Shown one piece after another: positions 35,401 through 42,938 of a DNA stretch of 61,244 nucleotides. The notes below the pieces were generated by a model, which saw only the letters and a list, made by a program, of their open reading frames with translations, did no database searches and had not been told where the DNA came from. The translations under genes and the position numbers were made by a program. How positions within the stretch are numbered: the stretch's first letter is position 1; each line of letters begins with the position of its first letter. The DNA is from CAZART01 sp964487555 (GTDB lineage: Bacteria > Bacteroidota > Rhodothermia > Rhodothermales > VXPQ01): the NCBI GenBank assembly GCA_964487555.1, contig CAZART010000016.1:1-61244 (forward strand). Reading direction: 5' to 3'.

Positions 35401-36300
35401 TCGGCGGCTACGAAGCGCCTGGCATTCAATCTCCACTACCGCGGCTATTTCGTCGAGCGCGTCGGATCTTGGGACGGCTACCTCGGGGCCGATGCCCGTG
35501 CCGACCGCAACTTCCGCAACTTTTATGGTTTTGGAAACGAGACGAACTTCACCGACCGCTATCATTACCTCTCTCGGATAGGAGGTATATCGGTCCGGCC
35601 GGGCCTCTACCGTGAACCCCTGCCCTTCACCACCTTCCGGTTCGGCCCGACCTTCGAATTCACGCGGGTCGAAGAGCCAACGATAAGCTTTCCCGGTTTC
35701 GAGAGGCGTCTGACGGACGAAGATTTTCAGGACAAGTATTACGCAGGTGCACAGGCGGAATTTAACATCGACGGCACCGACACACTGGCCGCGACGAGGC
35801 ATGGACTGCGATGGCTGAATTCCGTCCGGGCAAACGTCGGCGTGCGGAACACCGGAAACGTGTACGTTCGCCTCGCCTCGGAGGTGAGTTATTTCTATAC
35901 GTTTTACACACCGACTCGGGTCACGATCGGTCTACGAGCCGGAGGAGCGACGAACATTGGCGACTTCGAGTTTTATCAGGCGAACACGCTCGGGGGACAA
36001 GAGAATCTACGGGGATATAGGAAGACCCGGTTTGCCGGTCATTCCGCCGTGTTCACGAATGTCGACGTGCGCGTACAGCTGCTCGAATTCAACATCTATC
36101 TCATGCGAGGCTTGGCCGGGATTCTCGGGTTTTTCGATAACGGTCGGGTCTGGGCCGATGGTGAAAAGTCGGACGTGTGGCATCCGGGGTACGGAGGTGG
36201 TATCTGGATTGCGCCGTTCGATGTGTTCGCAATGACGGCGACCATGGGCTTCTCACCGGACGACACGCTATTCAATATTACGATGGGCTTTCAATTCTAG
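32425..36300 (+). CDS. Outer-membrane lipoprotein: metallophosphoesterase, kinase-like domain and BamA-like barrel
   Basis: 1291 aa. A lipoprotein signal (AALIAGC, Cys about 25) is followed by a calcineurin-like phosphoesterase at 50-365 with all motifs: GDAG (57-60), GDN (91-93), GNHDW (133-137), AHHP (235-238), GHDH (299-302). After a linker, residues about 485-750 look like an atypical kinase fold: Gly-rich GGGLQ (513-517), YVLRSIDKD (531-539), a DWDRHKDQW catalytic-loop-like motif (D668, H670, Q673) and PRDRDFAYF with D693/D695 in the metal-binding position. Residues about 930-1291 are a BamA/Omp85-type barrel ending in Phe. The first modules would face the periplasm or surface. GTG 32410 is the alternative start. 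Confidence 0.9.
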   Translation: MSSHAKRPLLQVLVYLLLAALIAGCGTSSLFQTTSERGEYGDLPPDSTLRYTIFLIGDAGAPGRDTTEANFRILQQALLDAGERSAVVFLGDNIYPSGLPPITSLDRQDAERRIDAQLAMVEEYEGRVAFVPGNHDWGGLGLGGDRNAVLRQEIYVESRLDRGNTFVPDRGYPGPVTIPLGDDAMLVAIDTQWWLEDNKVFGNTGTYQLESEGEFLLELDDVLWQHSDKHLVVVAHHPVFTNGEHGGHFKGLRSLFTGELFSRRYLGTPQDLSNLKYRHLREGLLSVFQHHRDLIYAAGHDHSLQYFHHNDQHYVVSGSGSKLGYAHTGHGASFTAERKGYAEVRYHTDGSIWLAFYSPDERSEAELLYVRRIRGTNAPLVAFERKEEAQPGDLASRSDTSRVRPSVGPVSSTSEVDTLSVRRMTDVEDDDEGAARLAKEAANRPSLELPEQTPYTFASKGTVSAAANPDYETGAFGRFFLGKHYRRVWAMPVSVPVIDLEKTAGGLTPLKKGGGLQTMSLRLIGEDGDQYVLRSIDKDPSATIPEYLRKTIAQDAVQDQIAAMHPYAAFTLPRMARAAGIYHTHPTLVYVGDDERLGFYRSVFGNTLALFESRADEDQSDEVRFGNAENVIGSTKLLEEIREDNDERVDERAYARARLFDMLIGDWDRHKDQWRWAEFDVSPGKIYRPVPRDRDFAYFRFDGFLPRLIKLSGNPRFRRFTDFESGYHDLYGLNFNGAANDRRFTSSLTEEDWLEIADTLRSALTDEVIDEAVRDFPPSVYEYHGEDVARTLKERRDHVGDAASKYYKMLAENVDVVGSDKHERFEVTRLDDDRTLIVMYKTKKEGDIDRELYRRVLKTSETREVRLYGLDGRDVFMVTGSTRDGIRVRAIGGPGEDTFVDSSSVAGGSRHTIFHDTVEGNEWMVGRETEIIRSNDPKNNDYTMRRFELDERRPLVHFSSNSDDGLLLGGGVKIVKHGFGKDPYAAQHRLYGSAATKRLAFNLHYRGYFVERVGSWDGYLGADARADRNFRNFYGFGNETNFTDRYHYLSRIGGISVRPGLYREPLPFTTFRFGPTFEFTRVEEPTISFPGFERRLTDEDFQDKYYAGAQAEFNIDGTDTLAATRHGLRWLNSVRANVGVRNTGNVYVRLASEVSYFYTFYTPTRVTIGLRAGGATNIGDFEFYQANTLGGQENLRGYRKTRFAGHSAVFTNVDVRVQLLEFNIYLMRGLAGILGFFDNGRVWADGEKSDVWHPGYGGGIWIAPFDVFAMTATMGFSPDDTLFNITMGFQF

Positions 36301-36356
36301 GAGCAGGCAAGATTTACGTTCGTTCGTTGTCGATTCCGAAACCAGGCTCCAACTCC

Positions 36357-38795
36357 ATGCTAGGCCGACCGCACAAGCTCGTCGTTCGCCGATCGTCGCC
36401 GGCCCCAAATGGACTGCATCGCATTTCGGCGGTTGTTCCTCCGGCGCAACTCCCGTTTCCGGTCACGTTGAGCCTGGACCCACTATTGGAGTACTGGCGC
36501 AGTGCTATCCGTCCGGAGATGCGGCCGCTCGCTCGGGACGTTTTTGCCTATGTGGAAAAGCATCCCGAATTAAGCGGGCCGATTCCGGATCAGTCCATTC
36601 TGGATCCGCACGAGAGCTTTCTCGACTTGATCATGCTGCCGCTCTTTCCCATCGTATTCTCCGAGACCGACCCGGCTGCAGCGCTAATTCCGTTCGAATA
36701 TCGTTCGTTTTATTCGACGCAGGCCTATGAACGACTCTTCACGCAGGAGTCGGGGATGCTCAGTGGACGCGTAAATCTCGATTTGCGAACGCTTACGTAC
36801 GGAAAGCTTATTTCTGCGTATCTGCACGTTATTCGATCGATCTACAAACTCGAGGTGCCGTTCGAGTATCCCGTCATTTTTACTACGCAGGACGCTGCGA
36901 CAGGCCTCGACCTGCACTATAAGATCCACACGGACCTTCGGTTCGTCCGCATACGTGCGCACGACGACGTTCCTGCTTTGGATGATGGAACCCTGCGCGA
37001 GCTCCTGGCCAACTTCACCGATCTATCCAGGTGGATGGAAGTCATACCACCGGAAATATTTGAATTTTATGGGTTCACCGTCATGCGTGCCAACGACGTG
37101 ACGGATGAGCAGGTCATAGGGCTTCTAGAGCGTGACCTTGTCGATGAAGAAAGCCTTGTTGGACGGACGACTTTTCCCGACGTGGAGCATCACGTACGAA
37201 CGTTGCTTCGAATGCCGGGCGTCGAACTCGGTCTCGCCACCATAGACGGGAACGAGTTCTACCTGTTAAATGAGCCGTCCCAACCACTTGCCGATACGTT
37301 TTTTGCGCATTCGACTCGGCACGATCTCAGCGCGCTGGAAGGATCCTTATTTCAACGAACGCTGGAGAATCGGACTATTCAGACCGTCGAAGACCTCGGG
37401 GCCATGGCAGATCGGTCGCCGATCGAGGAGGAATTGTATCGCTGGGGGGTTCGCTGCATCATCGCCGCACCACTTTATGCGTATTCGGATCGAGTAGGCG
37501 TGCTGTACTTGTGGTCGCAGGTCCCGCGGTCGTTGTCGGCGCTGAACGTGATGAAGCTCCTCGAAGTATTGCCGATTTTTGCCGCCGCTGTGAAGCGCGT
37601 CCGAGAAGAGATGCGGAATCGCGTTCAGAGTGTAATTATGGGCAAGTACACGGCGATTCACCCCTCGGTGGAATGGCGTTTCCGAGAGGCGGCGCGCAGC
37701 ATGATTCAGCGTCAGGAGCGCGGCGATTCTTCCGACGTTGAGCCGATCGTTTTCGAAGAGGTCTATCCCCTTTATGCTGCGACCGACATACGAGGTTCGT
37801 CCGATCACCGCAACGAGGCCGTTCGGCAGGATCTGCTGGATCACCTTGATCTTGCCGAAGAAATTCTCATGGCGGCACAGGAAGAGGAGCCTCTCACGAT
37901 ATTCTACCATCTTCTTGCTCGCATCGCCCGTTATAAAAAGTCACTGGCCGCAGGATTCAGCTCGAGCGATGAGGCAACGACTCGCGATTTCCTTCAGCGG
38001 GATCTGGAGCCCATTCTCCTAAACCTCAGAGGCGTCGGCAAACGCTTGAATGAAAACGTCCGGCTCTATCAAGCGGCAATCGACCCGGAGGACGGTACGC
38101 TGTACCAGAGATCCCGCGCCTACGAAAGCAGCGTTTCGGCGCTCAATCAGTCCATCTCCGATTATCTCGACGAAGAGCAGCGAAAGATGCAAAGCGTCCT
38201 GCCGCACTACTTCGAGAAACGTCAGACCGACGGCGTAGACTTCAGCATCTACGTGGGTGCGTCCCTCCTAAAAGATGCGCACTTCGATCCGCTCGACGTT
38301 AACGTCCTAAGACTCTGGCAAGTGATGGTGATGTGCGGGATCGCGCGGCGCGTCCGGCCCCTGAAGCGACAGCTCGACGTCCCGCTGGAAATGACGCACC
38401 TCATCATCGTGCAGAATGCGCCGATCGACATCCGTTATCGATTTGACGAGACACGCTTTGACGTCGACGGACCGCACCACGTGCGCTTCGAAATCATGAA
38501 GCAGCGTGTCGAAAAAGCGAACGTAAAGGATCGATCCGAACGCCTCACTCAACCGCATCGTATTGCGATTGTCTACTCCCAGGAACGCGAGGCGTCCGAG
38601 TATGCAGGATACATTGCATATCTGCGCGAGCACGGCTTCATTGACGGCGACGTGGAGGACCTTGATCTGGATGATCTTCCCGGCATGACAGGACTCCGTG
38701 CGCTGCGTGTGCACGTCGCGGTTGATGAGGCGAGCGGGCCCCCCGAAATCAACCCGGAACTACTTTATGAAGTCGTCGAGGCACTCAACCGCTGA
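36357..38795 (+). CDS. Large GAF-domain protein, conserved in Bacteroidota, function unknown
   Basis: 812 aa, cytosolic, no signal peptide. An N-terminal helical part (1-270) precedes a GAF domain at about 280-440 (LGLATIDGNEFYLLNEPSQP, WGVRCIIAAPLYAYSDRVGVLYLW). Then comes VYPLYAATDIRGSS (D477-S482), reminiscent of the first metal motif of class III cyclases but without a matching second Asp motif, and a conserved-looking C-terminal half (HYFEKRQTDGVDFSIYVGAS; FDVDGPHHVRFEIMKQRVEKA). I recall similar proteins in Flavobacteria and Cytophagia, uncharacterised. The frame is open to 36177, inside the preceding gene; ATG 36357 gives no overlap. Confidence 0.85.
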   Translation: MLGRPHKLVVRRSSPAPNGLHRISAVVPPAQLPFPVTLSLDPLLEYWRSAIRPEMRPLARDVFAYVEKHPELSGPIPDQSILDPHESFLDLIMLPLFPIVFSETDPAAALIPFEYRSFYSTQAYERLFTQESGMLSGRVNLDLRTLTYGKLISAYLHVIRSIYKLEVPFEYPVIFTTQDAATGLDLHYKIHTDLRFVRIRAHDDVPALDDGTLRELLANFTDLSRWMEVIPPEIFEFYGFTVMRANDVTDEQVIGLLERDLVDEESLVGRTTFPDVEHHVRTLLRMPGVELGLATIDGNEFYLLNEPSQPLADTFFAHSTRHDLSALEGSLFQRTLENRTIQTVEDLGAMADRSPIEEELYRWGVRCIIAAPLYAYSDRVGVLYLWSQVPRSLSALNVMKLLEVLPIFAAAVKRVREEMRNRVQSVIMGKYTAIHPSVEWRFREAARSMIQRQERGDSSDVEPIVFEEVYPLYAATDIRGSSDHRNEAVRQDLLDHLDLAEEILMAAQEEEPLTIFYHLLARIARYKKSLAAGFSSSDEATTRDFLQRDLEPILLNLRGVGKRLNENVRLYQAAIDPEDGTLYQRSRAYESSVSALNQSISDYLDEEQRKMQSVLPHYFEKRQTDGVDFSIYVGASLLKDAHFDPLDVNVLRLWQVMVMCGIARRVRPLKRQLDVPLEMTHLIIVQNAPIDIRYRFDETRFDVDGPHHVRFEIMKQRVEKANVKDRSERLTQPHRIAIVYSQEREASEYAGYIAYLREHGFIDGDVEDLDLDDLPGMTGLRALRVHVAVDEASGPPEINPELLYEVVEALNR

Positions 38796-38838
38796 CTCGC
38801 GGTCACGTGAGCGCCTGGACGTTCGTCGCGGAGCACCG

Positions 38839-39900
38839 TCAGGCCGCGCCATTGGTCGTGACAAGCTCCTCTTCCTCCTCTTCGGAAGCACTCACGGGCG
38901 GCGGAGTTACCCCAATTGCCTCCTTCACGCGGCGTTTGACGTCGAGTCGCTCTTCTTCATGCTCACGCAGCCACGCCTTCGCCGCTTCGCGTCCCTGGCC
39001 GATCGTCTCATCCCCATACGAATACCACGATCCGGATTTAGTCAGGATCTTGTTATCGATTCCGAGATCGATCAATTCACCCATACTCGAGATTCCTTCT
39101 CCGTAGATGATGTCGAACTCGGCCTCCCTGAAGGGCGGTGCCGTCTTATTCTTAACAATCTTGACGCGCGTGCGATTACCAACGACATCGGTGCCGTCTT
39201 TGATGGCCCCGATGCGACGAATATCCATTCGGATCGACGCGTAGAACTTCAGAGCGCGGCCGCCGCTCGTGGTTTCCGGGCTTCCGAACATCACACCGAT
39301 CTTCTCACGAATCTGGTTGATGAAGATCAGCACCGTCCGCGTCCTGCTGATCGTGCCGGTTAGCTTCCGAAGGGCCTGGCTCATCAGCCGAGCTTGGAGG
39401 CCGACGTGACTGTCGCCCATATCCCCTTCAATTTCGGCCTGCGGAACGAGTGCGGCGACAGAGTCGATGACGACGATGTCGAGTGCACCACTGCGAATCA
39501 GCATCTCGCAAATTTGGAGCGCTTGCTCGCCCGTGTCTGGCTGCGACACGAGCATGCTATCGACTTTGACGCCCAGCTTTTCAGCGTAGTTTAGGTCGAA
39601 GGCATGCTCGGCATCGATAAAGGCGCACGTACCGCCGAGCGCTTGCGCTTCAGCGATAATGTGCGTGGCCAGCGTCGTCTTACCGGAGGACTCCGGCCCG
39701 TAGATCTCGCAGATGCGCCCGCGAGGAACGCCGCCTACGCCAAGGGCGGCATCTAGCGTCAGCGATCCCGTGGGAATCGCATCAATTTTGACGACCGGCT
39801 CGTCGCCCATGCGCATAATTGCGCCTTTGCCGTACTGCTTTTCGATCTGCTTCACGGCGAGATCGAGCGCCTTGTGCTTTGCGGAGTCGTTAGAGGCCAT
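38839..39900 (-). CDS. recA: Recombinase A
   Basis: DNA strand-exchange ATPase and SOS co-protease, 353 aa. Walker A GPESSGKTT at 68-76, VIDSVAALVPQAEIEGDMGD (Walker B and loop L1), INQIREKIGVMFGSPETTSGG (loop L2), and the usual acidic C-terminal tail (EEEEEELV). A good ribosome-binding site AGGA lies six bases before ATG. Downstream of pgsA-pyrE-cinA in the same direction, but a 230-bp leader with its own promoter candidate suggests separate control. Confidence 0.99.
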   Translation of the reverse strand: MASNDSAKHKALDLAVKQIEKQYGKGAIMRMGDEPVVKIDAIPTGSLTLDAALGVGGVPRGRICEIYGPESSGKTTLATHIIAEAQALGGTCAFIDAEHAFDLNYAEKLGVKVDSMLVSQPDTGEQALQICEMLIRSGALDIVVIDSVAALVPQAEIEGDMGDSHVGLQARLMSQALRKLTGTISRTRTVLIFINQIREKIGVMFGSPETTSGGRALKFYASIRMDIRRIGAIKDGTDVVGNRTRVKIVKNKTAPPFREAEFDIIYGEGISSMGELIDLGIDNKILTKSGSWYSYGDETIGQGREAAKAWLREHEEERLDVKRRVKEAIGVTPPPVSASEEEEEELVTTNGAA

Positions 39901-39927
39901 AGCTAGTCCTGTCTGAAACTAAATCTG

Positions 39928-39957
39928 AAAAAAACGATGAACCGGTGTCGTCTCATC
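39928..39957 (-). terminator. Terminator-like structure in the recA leader
   Basis: GATGA (39957-39953) and TCATC (39940-39936) frame a 12-base loop and are followed, after one G, by seven T (39934-39928), 28 bases before the recA start. The stem is weak; it could act as an attenuator. Confidence 0.3.
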
Positions 39958-39982
39958 TATGAAAGCAAAGTAGACCAAAGAG

Positions 39983-39999
39983 GTGTCATCCCTGTGTCA
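39983..39999. promoter_or_regulatory. Direct repeat, possible operator of recA
   Basis: GTGTCA occurs twice, 11 bp apart (39983 and 39994), one helical turn. The second copy is part of the near-palindrome CTGTGTCACAG. It lies between the promoter candidate and recA, where an SOS repressor site would be expected. It does not match the E. coli or Bacillus LexA box. Confidence 0.3.
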
Positions 40000-40062
40000 C
40001 AGCCTTTCCTTACCCACGCAGATCAGTCAACGACCAATCAATAGACACCAAACGGCCTATAG

Positions 40063-40092
40063 ATATAACCTTTCTCCCAAAATATTTTTCAA
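40063..40092 (-). promoter_or_regulatory. Candidate recA promoter
   Basis: On the minus strand TTGAAA (40092-40087) and TTATAT (40068-40063), spaced by 18 bases, in the most A+T-rich part of the leader, about 160 bp before recA. Confidence 0.45.
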
Positions 40093-40130
40093 TCCGCGGG
40101 GGACGAGGCGAACCGAAACGACGCGACGGT

Positions 40131-41381
40131 TCACGAGAGGAGTCGACGACGAACGAAGTTAAGCAACGCCGTGGTGGTCAGTTCTTTGTTTAAGATCCGC
40201 TCTTTCACGAGGTGTAGCAGGATTGACTGCGTGTGCTGAGCGTCGGCATAGGCGATCCAGACGGTTCCAACCGGCTTATCTGCGGTTCCGCCTGTCGGCC
40301 CCGCGATGCCCGTCGTCGAGATTCCGATATCGGAACCGAGTAGATCCCGCACACCGTCGGCCATCCGTTCCGCCACGTCCCTGCTTACGGCCCCCTCCTG
40401 CTCCAGCATTTTCCGGTCGACGCCAAGCAATTCCGTTTTCACCTTATTTGAATAGGCAATGATGCCGCCGGCCAGGTAAGCCGACGAGCCGGAAACGTTC
40501 GTGATCTGATGGCAGACGTGGCCGCCCGTACAACTTTCAGCCACGGCAATCGTGAGGCCGCGACCGACGAGGATCCGTCCCACTATTTCTTCTAACGTTT
40601 CATCATCTGTACCGTAGATATTTGAATCGACGCGCTCGCGCAGCCGTGATTCCAATTCTTCGAGCATGCGTTCTGCTTCTTCGGGGGAAGACGCGAAGGT
40701 GGACATCCGCAGCCGCACACCGGAAGAGGCCGGCAAATAGGCAAGCCGAAGCGAAGGCGAAAGGACCTCCGAGAGGTCGCCAATTTTTTCCTGGAGTGCC
40801 GACTCACCTATCCCCGCCGTTCGCAGGGTTTTGTGCCGGATGACGCGGAGGTCCTTGCGCGAACGAAGCCTCGGTCGGACTTCACTGCGAAAAAGACCTT
40901 CCATTTCGTGTGGAACGCCAGGAAGAACGGCGATGAAACGCTCCGTGTCGTCGATTCGCAGCGTTCGCCAGAGCCCCGGTGCCGTGCCCCCCGGGTTCGG
41001 AAGCACCTCAAATCCTGCAGGAACCATGGCCTGCAAGCGGTTGCTCTCCGCCATCCGCCGTCCCCGCCCTTCAAACCGTTCCTTTATGGTTTCGAAAACT
41101 TCGGCATCGAAGTGCAGGTCGACGTCAAAATAATCTGCCAGGACATCCCGTGTGATATCGTCGTGTGTCGGCCCCAGTCCCCCGGTGAGAATCAATAATT
41201 CGCAATCCTCGATCGAGCGCCCGAGCTCCTGGAAAAGCTCGGCGGCGTCATCGCCGATTGTGACCACGCGCACGAGATCGATTCCGGAATCGCTGAGCTG
41301 CTCTCCGAGCCACGAAGCATTCGTATTGATCGTTTGGCCGATAAGCAGCTCGTCGCCGATCGTAAGAATCACCGCACGCAT
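40131..41381 (-). CDS. cinA: CinA-family NMN deamidase / competence-damage protein
   Basis: 416 aa: an N-terminal molybdopterin-binding-like domain with pyrophosphatase activity in the family (RAVILTIGDELLIGQTINTN, LTGGLGPTHDD) and a C-terminal PncC nicotinamide-nucleotide amidase domain (TIAVAESCTGGHVCHQIT; ISTTGIAGPTGGTADKPVGT). It recycles the NMN made by NAD-dependent DNA ligase. The pyrE stop and the cinA start overlap as TGATG, so the ATG at 41381 is firm; the longer frame to 41441 is rejected. pgsA-cinA-recA is a classic order. Confidence 0.97.
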   Translation of the reverse strand: MRAVILTIGDELLIGQTINTNASWLGEQLSDSGIDLVRVVTIGDDAAELFQELGRSIEDCELLILTGGLGPTHDDITRDVLADYFDVDLHFDAEVFETIKERFEGRGRRMAESNRLQAMVPAGFEVLPNPGGTAPGLWRTLRIDDTERFIAVLPGVPHEMEGLFRSEVRPRLRSRKDLRVIRHKTLRTAGIGESALQEKIGDLSEVLSPSLRLAYLPASSGVRLRMSTFASSPEEAERMLEELESRLRERVDSNIYGTDDETLEEIVGRILVGRGLTIAVAESCTGGHVCHQITNVSGSSAYLAGGIIAYSNKVKTELLGVDRKMLEQEGAVSRDVAERMADGVRDLLGSDIGISTTGIAGPTGGTADKPVGTVWIAYADAQHTQSILLHLVKERILNKELTTTALLNFVRRRLLS

Positions 41382-42046
41382 CACGGTGACTCCGCTACTT
41401 CTCGCTGCTGATGCGTCCATGCCCACGGGTCCTCGCGCCACGCCGCCACGGAAGCCGCGCCCGACTCGCTGAGGACGCCGCTCCTTCGTGCCGCTTGCAT
41501 CACATATTCAAAGTCGGTTAGCGTATACGGGGAGACGCCGGCCGCAGCGAACGCCTCGCGGGCCTCTTCGAGCTCGTAGGAGAATATGGCACAGACAGCG
41601 AGTACGCGTGCACCGGCGGAGCGCAGCGCCTCGACGACGGTAATGGATGATCCACCCGTTGAAACGAGATCCTCGACGACGACGACGTCCTGACCGGGAT
41701 GGAGAGGTCCCTCTATCTGCGAGCCTTTCCCATGGGCCTTCGGTTTGGATCGTACGTACACCATGGGAAGACCGAGCACGTCGGCAAGCCACGCCGCGTG
41801 CGGAATGCCGGCCGTGGCGGTGCCGGCCAAAACGTCGGGCTTCAGTGCGTTCTTCCTTAACTCTTCCGCGAACGCATCTCTAATGCGCCCTCGCACCGAC
41901 GGATATCCGAGTGTTATGCGGTTGTCGCAGTAGACGGGTGCGAGGAGACCGGAGGCCCACCTGAAGGGGGACTCGGGAGCGAACGACACGGCGCCGATAT
42001 CGATCAGGTCTTCCGCGATGCGTCGCCGTGTCGGTACGTCGTCCAT
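41381..42046 (-). CDS. pyrE: Orotate phosphoribosyltransferase
   Basis: Converts orotate and PRPP to OMP in pyrimidine synthesis. 221 aa. PRPP motif VVVVEDLVSTGGSS; YVRSKPKAHGKGSQIEG is the flexible catalytic loop with Lys residues. The last 25 residues (ESGAASVAAWREDPWAW) are a longer tail than in E. coli. It is inserted between pgsA (6-bp gap) and cinA (overlap), tying pyrimidine synthesis to that operon. Confidence 0.97.
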   Translation of the reverse strand: MDDVPTRRRIAEDLIDIGAVSFAPESPFRWASGLLAPVYCDNRITLGYPSVRGRIRDAFAEELRKNALKPDVLAGTATAGIPHAAWLADVLGLPMVYVRSKPKAHGKGSQIEGPLHPGQDVVVVEDLVSTGGSSITVVEALRSAGARVLAVCAIFSYELEEAREAFAAAGVSPYTLTDFEYVMQAARRSGVLSESGAASVAAWREDPWAWTHQQREVAESP

Positions 42047-42052
42047 TCCGGA

Positions 42053-42634
42053 TCAGTTATTCGATGACGTGTATTCCTGCCTCACAAGATAAATAACACC
42101 GGTGATCACGGTAAACGCCACGACGAAGAGCATCAGAATAAACGGGGCTTTGCTCTCAAGAACGCCGGCAAGAATACGTCCGGTGGTCCCGGAAAGCCGG
42201 GCTCCAATCATGAGTCCGATCACGACGATGAGAAAACCGATCTGAACTCCCGTTTTCGCTTTCGCAATCGGAAGCGTGCGGAGGCTCCGGCCTCTCGCCT
42301 CCTGCCACGAACGGAGGACGGTCACGGCCACATCGCGTAACGCGACCAAAGCCACGGCCCACCACGGAACAATGTCGGGGACCAGTATGGCGAGAACAAT
42401 GAACGTGCCGAGCACGAGCACCTTGTCGGCGAAAGGATCCAGAAACTGGCCCAGTCGTGACTTGACCATGTATGAACGGGCAATTTTTCCGTCCAGGTAA
42501 TCCGAGATTGCACCAAGAACGAGCAGCACGAGCGCTCCCACGAGTCCAAAAAAGGTATTGGACAGGAGGAGAATGAGCATAACGGGGGTTAGTACAATCC
42601 GGGCAATCGTAAGTGCGTTGGGGACGTATTTCAT
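42053..42634 (-). CDS. pgsA: CDP-diacylglycerol-glycerol-3-phosphate phosphatidyltransferase
   Basis: Membrane enzyme of phosphatidylglycerol synthesis, 193 aa, 5-6 membrane helices. The CDP-alcohol phosphotransferase motif D..DG..AR........G...D...D is complete (SDYLDGKIARS, then GQFLDPFADK). The frame extends to 42808 without membrane-protein character, so the start is placed at ATG 42634 (MKYVPNALTIARI). First gene of pgsA-pyrE-cinA. Confidence 0.96.
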   Translation of the reverse strand: MKYVPNALTIARIVLTPVMLILLLSNTFFGLVGALVLLVLGAISDYLDGKIARSYMVKSRLGQFLDPFADKVLVLGTFIVLAILVPDIVPWWAVALVALRDVAVTVLRSWQEARGRSLRTLPIAKAKTGVQIGFLIVVIGLMIGARLSGTTGRILAGVLESKAPFILMLFVVAFTVITGVIYLVRQEYTSSNN

Positions 42635-42938
42635 ATAGGCGGCGCGTCGAACGTGGATCGAATATAGCCAATAGGTCTGTCGAGAACATGTGAAGGGGAC
42701 GCGGTTTCCACGCCATTTCTGCATGCCGCCGCGCTGCGAAATGACGCTTTGCCCCGGCAGCCGAGTCGTGCTTCCGGGGCAAACTGCCAATGTGGCGGGC
42801 TCTCCCAAACCGGCATCGTTCTTGAGTCCGATCTATGCCGTGTGATATACATCCATTTTGACAGAAGAACCCCGTGCCGGTGCTCGCGGAGCATTCGGCC
42901 GTTCAAATTCGAAGCATAGAAAGTTAAAAGACAAAACG
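42635..42938. other. Divergent region between pgsA and dnaK
   Basis: 304 bp without a gene; frames reaching into it are unconserved extensions of pgsA and dnaK. It holds the dnaK promoter candidate. I see no CIRCE inverted repeat (TTAGCACTC type), so HrcA control of dnaK is not supported here. Confidence 0.6.
42822..42851 (+). promoter_or_regulatory. Candidate dnaK promoter
   Basis: TTGAGT (42822-42827) and TATACA (42846-42851), 18 bases apart, about 90 bp before the dnaK start; preceded by C, the -35 is CTTGAGT, partly like heat-shock sigma sites, but the -10 is of the housekeeping type. Confidence 0.4.

Noticed and set aside
36177..36356. 60-codon upstream extension of the GAF-protein frame
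   Set aside because: It lies inside the preceding gene in another frame and looks like a shadow; ATG 36357 avoids overlap.
42635..42938. Upstream extensions of the pgsA (to 42808) and dnaK (from 42858) frames
   Set aside because: Composition unlike the proteins; conserved N-termini begin at 42634 and 42939.
42635..42938. CIRCE-type heat-shock operator before dnaK
   Set aside because: No TTAGCACTC/GAGTGCTAA inverted repeat found.
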